This document shows, piece after piece, positions 5,329-8,795 of a stretch of DNA of 8,795 nucleotides. A program made the translations under genes and the position numbers. Numbering within the stretch: position 1 is the first letter of the stretch; every line of letters starts with the position of its first letter. The notes below the pieces were generated by a model. It searched no databases. It had not been told where the DNA came from and was given only the letters and a program-made list of their open reading frames with translations. This DNA comes from Granulosicoccaceae bacterium (lineage in GTDB: Bacteria > Pseudomonadota > Gammaproteobacteria > DAOVJZ01). The DNA is taken from contig DAOVJZ010000053.1 of the NCBI GenBank assembly GCA_030632035.1, positions 1 through 8,795 of the forward strand, given 5' to 3'.

Positions 5329-6312
5329 ATGACAAATACACTTACAGATCCATTTGGAAGAGCAATTGAATATGTGCGTTTATCTGTCACAGATCGTTGC
5401 GATTTGCGTTGTGTTTATTGTATCCCCAGAGGCTATAAAGATTTTGTTGAACCAGAGGCATGGCTCAGTTTTGATGAAATAGAACGCATCATTTCTGTAT
5501 TTGGTCGTCTCGGTGTAAAACGTATTCGTATCACAGGTGGAGAACCACTTGTCAGACATAATATTCCTGAGCTGGTACAGCGGCTGTCATCACTAGATGG
5601 TATTTCTGATTTATCCCTGAGTACCAATGCGGTACAACTTGGCAAACAAGCCTCAGCCCTTAAGCAGGCCGGTATCCAGCGTATTAATGTTAGTCTTGAT
5701 AGCTTGCAAGCGGATCGTTTCAAGAAAATCACCAGTGGCAATCTTGACAAGGTTCTAAAAGGATTGGAAGCAGCGAAGCAGGCTGGATTCAGCCCAATTA
5801 AAATCAACATGGTTGTCATGAAAGGCATCAATGATGATGAAATCGAAGATATGGTCGAGTTTTGTATTAAAGAAGGCCATACGTTACGTTTCATCGAGAC
5901 TATGCCTGTTGGTAATACCGGTGATAAGGCAACTGATCATTATTACAGCCTGGCAAAGGTCAAAGAACGTCTTGAATCCAGATATGAATTATTACCTTCA
6001 TCGCTTTCTGGCGGTGGGCCTGCACGTTATTACCAAATCGCAAGGACAGATTTGCGTATTGGTTTTATTACCCCTATGTCACAACATTTCTGTGAAACCT
6101 GTAATAGGGTACGTCTTTCAAATGACGGGATGCTGTATCTGTGTCTTGGGCAAAATGACATGGTCGATCTACGCACGCCGTTAAGGGCGGGTATCAATGA
6201 TGAACAGCTGGAGAAGCTTATTATTGATGCAATTGCACATAAACCGGAGCGTCATGAATTTAATACACAGCCCGGACATGTGGTACGATTTATGTCTCAA
6301 ACTGGTGGTTAG
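5329..6312 (+). CDS. moaA: GTP 3',8-cyclase MoaA (327 aa)
   Basis: This radical-SAM enzyme performs the first step of molybdenum-cofactor synthesis, converting GTP to 3',8-cyclo-GTP, from which MoaC makes cyclic pyranopterin phosphate. The N-terminal cluster motif is C24-x3-C28-x2-C31 (CDLRCVYC), followed by the SAM-binding GGEP (70-73) and the NVSLDSL strand (120-126). The second 4Fe-4S cluster uses C255, C258 and C272 (FCETCNRVRLSNDG and YLCLG). The C-terminal double glycine (326-327), needed for activity in the family, is present. Length is normal. The ATG has AGGT (5317-5320) eight bases upstream; a stronger GGAG at 5309-5312 is too far away. It is the first gene of the moaA-moaB-moeA-mobA run. 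moaC, moaD and moaE are not in the window and must be elsewhere. Confidence 0.97.
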   Translation: MTNTLTDPFGRAIEYVRLSVTDRCDLRCVYCIPRGYKDFVEPEAWLSFDEIERIISVFGRLGVKRIRITGGEPLVRHNIPELVQRLSSLDGISDLSLSTNAVQLGKQASALKQAGIQRINVSLDSLQADRFKKITSGNLDKVLKGLEAAKQAGFSPIKINMVVMKGINDDEIEDMVEFCIKEGHTLRFIETMPVGNTGDKATDHYYSLAKVKERLESRYELLPSSLSGGGPARYYQIARTDLRIGFITPMSQHFCETCNRVRLSNDGMLYLCLGQNDMVDLRTPLRAGINDEQLEKLIIDAIAHKPERHEFNTQPGHVVRFMSQTGG

Positions 6313-6334
6313 TAGAACTAACAAAGGCGCATCA

Positions 6335-6862
6335 ATGGGACATGCAACACAAAAAGAATTTTTTCCTCTTAACATAGCTGTACTCACTGTTTCCGATAGC
6401 CGTACCGAAGAAAATGATACCTCAGGCAAAGTGCTGGTAGATAATATGGTGCAGGCAGGTCATAAACTCGCAGAAAAAACTATTATTCCAGATGATATGT
6501 ATCGTATTCGTGCGCAGGTGGCCGCATGGATTGCTGATCCAGCAGTGGAAGCCGTGATCATCACAGGTGGGACAGGTTTAACCGGACGTGATGTTACGCC
6601 GGAAGCGGTTGCCCCGCTTTTTGATAAAGAGATTCCGGGATTTGGTGAATTGTTTCGCATGGTGTCCTATGATGAGATTAAAACATCCACAGTTCAATCC
6701 AGAGCACTTGCCGGGCTTTCCAATGCTACATTAATATTCTGTTTGCCAGGCTCAACGGGCGCATGTCGCACTGCATGGGACAAGATACTTCATGATCAAC
6801 TGGATATCCGTCACAAGCCATGCAATTTTGCAGAGATGATGCCGCGCTTCAAAGAAAAGTAG
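6335..6862 (+). CDS. moaB: Molybdenum cofactor biosynthesis protein MoaB (175 aa)
   Basis: A MoaB/Mog-family protein that binds molybdopterin; in organisms lacking MogA, such proteins adenylate molybdopterin before metal insertion. Visible motifs are LTVSDSRTEENDTSG near the start, ITGGTGLTGRDVTPEAV (about 76-92), FGELFRMVSYDEI and the phosphate-binding LPGSTGACRTAWDKIL. The IRAQVAAWI and RHKPCNF segments match E. coli MoaB rather than MogA. The ATG at 6335 has AGG (6325-6327) seven bases upstream and gives the usual length; the frame is open to an earlier ATG at 6197, but that would overlap moaA by more than 100 bases and adds non-homologous sequence. It starts 22 bases after moaA and ends nine bases before moeA. 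Confidence 0.94.
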   Translation: MGHATQKEFFPLNIAVLTVSDSRTEENDTSGKVLVDNMVQAGHKLAEKTIIPDDMYRIRAQVAAWIADPAVEAVIITGGTGLTGRDVTPEAVAPLFDKEIPGFGELFRMVSYDEIKTSTVQSRALAGLSNATLIFCLPGSTGACRTAWDKILHDQLDIRHKPCNFAEMMPRFKEK

Positions 6863-6871
6863 GGTTATTAC

Positions 6872-8131
6872 ATGTCACCAAAATCTGCAAAACTCGATCC
6901 TTGTTGTTCATCTTCGTCCAATATGCTCACAGTCGAGCAGGCAATCGACTATTTATTATCCAAAGCCGATATCAAGCCTGAGACTGAAGAGGTCGAACTC
7001 AAGCAGGCACTGGGACGTGTTTTGGCTGAAGCCCAAACTTCACCTGTATTTGTTCCACCGGCAGACAATAGTGCAATGGATGGTTATGCAGTCAACACCA
7101 AAGATTTTACTCCCGGTGAAAATACCCGTTTACCCATATCCCAACGTATTCCGGCAGGTACGATGGGTAAGCCACTGGCGGCAGGGACTGCGGCACGTAT
7201 TTTTACTGGCGCACCGGTACCGGAAGATGCCAATGCTATCGTTATGCAGGAACACACAGATAAAGACGGTGATTGTGTCATCGTAAAATCCACACCGGAA
7301 GCAGGTGACCATGTGCGTCGGCGTGGTGAGGACATTAGTAGTGGTGATGAAGTCCTGACAGCAGGACTAAAGTTACGTCCGCAGGAGCTAGGACTGGCGG
7401 CCTCAGTGGGTATTGCCCGGCTATCTGTCTATCGTAAACTCAAGATTGCGATCTTCTCAACCGGGGACGAGCTTGTGACACCCGGACAGCCACTAAAAAA
7501 CGGACAGATATACAACTCTAACCTTTATACCATCACTGGTATGGTGCAGGCACTGAACTGCGATATTGTCGATTTGGGTACAGTACCTGATGATATGGAA
7601 TCCACTAAAAAGGTACTAAAGGAAGCGGAAGCCAGTGCAGACATTATTATCACCAGTGGCGGTGTCTCTGTCGGGGAAGAGGATTATGTTAAAGCGGCTA
7701 TCGAAGAGTTGGGTAGTCTCGACATGTGGCGTGTTGCCATGAAGCCAGGCAAGCCATTGGCATTTGGCCGCATTGGTAACACCCCTTTTATTGGCTTACC
7801 AGGTAATCCGGTTTCTGTCTTTGTTACTTTCTGTTTGTTTGCTAGGCCTTACATTTTGAAATGTCAGGGTATGGAAAATGTATTACCTAACAAGATCCCG
7901 GTAGTAGCTGACTTTGACTGGCTTAAGCCGGGGCCACGACGTGAATTTTTGCGGGCCCATGTTGAAATGGACAATGGCGGTAATGCCAAGGCCTCAATTT
8001 ATCCTCATCAAGGTTCAGGTGTGTTGTCGTCAGTAGTTTGGTCCAATGGGCTGGTGGAAATCAGTAATGAGCGTCCCATTAAGTCTGGTGATATGGTGGA
8101 CTTCATTCCTTTCTCAGAAATCTTTGCGTGA
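6872..8131 (+). CDS. moeA: Molybdopterin molybdenumtransferase MoeA (419 aa)
   Basis: MoeA inserts molybdate into adenylylated molybdopterin to give Moco. The conserved blocks are all present: VPPADNSAMDGYA (61-73, with D70 in the position of the essential Asp of E. coli MoeA), FTGAPVPEDANAIVMQE (111-127), FSTGDEL (195-201), TSGGVSVGEEDYV (261-273), KPGKPLAFG (291-299) and GLPGNPVSVFVTF (308-320), then the small C-terminal beta domain. A cysteine pair (C11-C12) followed by four serines lies in the N-terminal extension before the first family helix. The ATG is preceded by AGGG (6861-6864), which overlaps the moaB stop codon. The final bases overlap the mobA start (GTGA), so the two are translationally coupled. 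Confidence 0.96.
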   Translation: MSPKSAKLDPCCSSSSNMLTVEQAIDYLLSKADIKPETEEVELKQALGRVLAEAQTSPVFVPPADNSAMDGYAVNTKDFTPGENTRLPISQRIPAGTMGKPLAAGTAARIFTGAPVPEDANAIVMQEHTDKDGDCVIVKSTPEAGDHVRRRGEDISSGDEVLTAGLKLRPQELGLAASVGIARLSVYRKLKIAIFSTGDELVTPGQPLKNGQIYNSNLYTITGMVQALNCDIVDLGTVPDDMESTKKVLKEAEASADIIITSGGVSVGEEDYVKAAIEELGSLDMWRVAMKPGKPLAFGRIGNTPFIGLPGNPVSVFVTFCLFARPYILKCQGMENVLPNKIPVVADFDWLKPGPRREFLRAHVEMDNGGNAKASIYPHQGSGVLSSVVWSNGLVEISNERPIKSGDMVDFIPFSEIFA

Positions 8132-8709
8132 GCGAACCTGTCAGCAAACAAATTACCGGAATTATCTTGTCAGGTGGGCGAGGGAGCCGTATGGGCGGTG
8201 TCGACAAGGGTTTTGTTGAACTGGAAGGGAAGCCATTTATCAGGCACGCAATTGAGCATCTGAAACCACAGGTCGACAACATCATTATTAGTGCGAATAG
8301 GGAAGTCGAGCGTTACGAGAAGTTTGGCTATTCTGTTATCAGAGATACACAAGATGATTATTCAGGACCGTTATCCGGTATTGCGAGTGCCTTGTTTCAT
8401 GCGCGTACACCACTTGCCATGATAGTACCTTGTGACATGCCTTATTTGCCATCTAATCTGGTTAAGCGTATGTATAGAAAACTGGAACAGGAAAATGCTG
8501 AAGTGTGTCTGGCCGATGATGGAGAGCATATCCACCCGGTTGTCTGTCTCATTAAGACCGAATTACTGGAACAACTTGTTAGTGATGTTGAAGCAGGACA
8601 GCGTAAAACAAAATCATGGTTAACTGAAAGAAACCATGTGATTGAGGATTTTTCAGACTGTGTAGAGGCTTTTGTGAATATTAATATGCGTGAAGAATTG
8701 CCCAAATAG
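8128..8709 (+). CDS. mobA: Molybdenum cofactor guanylyltransferase MobA (193 aa)
   Basis: MobA transfers GMP from GTP to Mo-molybdopterin, producing the guanine-dinucleotide cofactor used by DMSO-reductase-family enzymes such as Nar and Nap nitrate reductases and formate dehydrogenases. The nucleotide-binding loop is LSGGRGSRMGGVDKG (14-28); the magnesium-binding Asp is D103 in PCDMPYLP; HPVV (136-139) and FVNINMREEL near the end are family features. Length matches E. coli MobA. The start is GTG with a 4-base overlap on the moeA stop, and no clear ribosome site of its own, so it depends on re-initiation by ribosomes finishing moeA. No mobB is visible next to it. Confidence 0.96.
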   Translation: MSEPVSKQITGIILSGGRGSRMGGVDKGFVELEGKPFIRHAIEHLKPQVDNIIISANREVERYEKFGYSVIRDTQDDYSGPLSGIASALFHARTPLAMIVPCDMPYLPSNLVKRMYRKLEQENAEVCLADDGEHIHPVVCLIKTELLEQLVSDVEAGQRKTKSWLTERNHVIEDFSDCVEAFVNINMREELPK

Positions 8710-8735
8710 TTTGAACGGGTTAACAGGAGAGTGAG

Positions 8736-8795
8736 ATGGGATTAATACGAGAGTTTATTGGCCCTAAGTCAAAATATGAAAAGGACATCCCTTAC
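8736..8795 (+). CDS. Start of an unidentified gene, cut by window end
   Basis: Twenty codons are visible, beginning MGLIREFIGPKSKYEKD and running off the edge in frame. The ATG has a strong ribosome binding site (AGGAG at 8725-8729, six bases away) and lies 26 bases after mobA on the same strand, so it is probably the next gene of the Moco operon. The fragment is charged and polar, without a signal peptide, so it looks cytoplasmic. I do not recognise the family from so little sequence and assign no function. Confidence 0.7.
   Translation, partial: MGLIREFIGPKSKYEKDIPY

Noticed and set aside
6197..6334. N-terminal extension of moaB by 46 codons
   Set aside because: It would overlap the end of moaA by over 100 bases and has no family similarity; the ATG at 6335 has a ribosome site and gives the usual MoaB length.

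Overview
The window (8,795 bases, AT-rich) reads as a low-GC gammaproteobacterium that probably respires nitrate or other nitrogen oxides. This rests on three things: family resemblance of a Dnr-type Crp/Fnr regulator, a perfect FNR/Dnr-type operator, and a molybdenum-cofactor operon ending in mobA, which makes the guanine-dinucleotide cofactor used by nitrate reductases and relatives. No species can be named from the sequence alone.

Layout. Positions 1-408 are non-genic and contain a large foldback. Two inverted copies of the first codons of a thioredoxin gene (1-63 on plus, 328-408 on minus) face each other across a structured, MITE-like insert of about 270 bp. The arms are 97 bp with one mismatch and may continue past the left edge. 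Positions 409-679 are AT-rich leader DNA without a gene. Positions 680-4152 hold a compact signalling operon: a 902-residue soluble hybrid histidine kinase (HPT-REC-REC-PAS-HisKA-HATPase-REC), a single-domain receiver, and a stand-alone HPT protein that resembles the kinase's own N-terminal HPT. Together they carry every phosphotransfer module of a multistep relay but no DNA-binding, cyclase or other output domain.

A Dnr-like regulator lies on the minus strand and meets the HPT gene tail to tail with no base between the stop codons. It is divergent from a small thioredoxin-fold protein that lacks CxxC. A perfect TTGAT-N4-ATCAA site sits between them, and activation at about -41.5 in both directions helps choose the start codons.

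Positions 5329-8709 are a tight plus-strand Moco operon, moaA-moaB-moeA-mobA, with gaps of 22 and 9 bases and then a 4-base overlap. The window ends inside a further gene (from 8736) with a good ribosome binding site and probable co-transcription. A likely reading is that the Dnr-like factor responds to anaerobiosis or nitric oxide and controls itself and the thioredoxin-fold gene, possibly with read-through into moaA. The phosphorelay next door may sense a related redox signal, but nothing in the sequence links the two directly.
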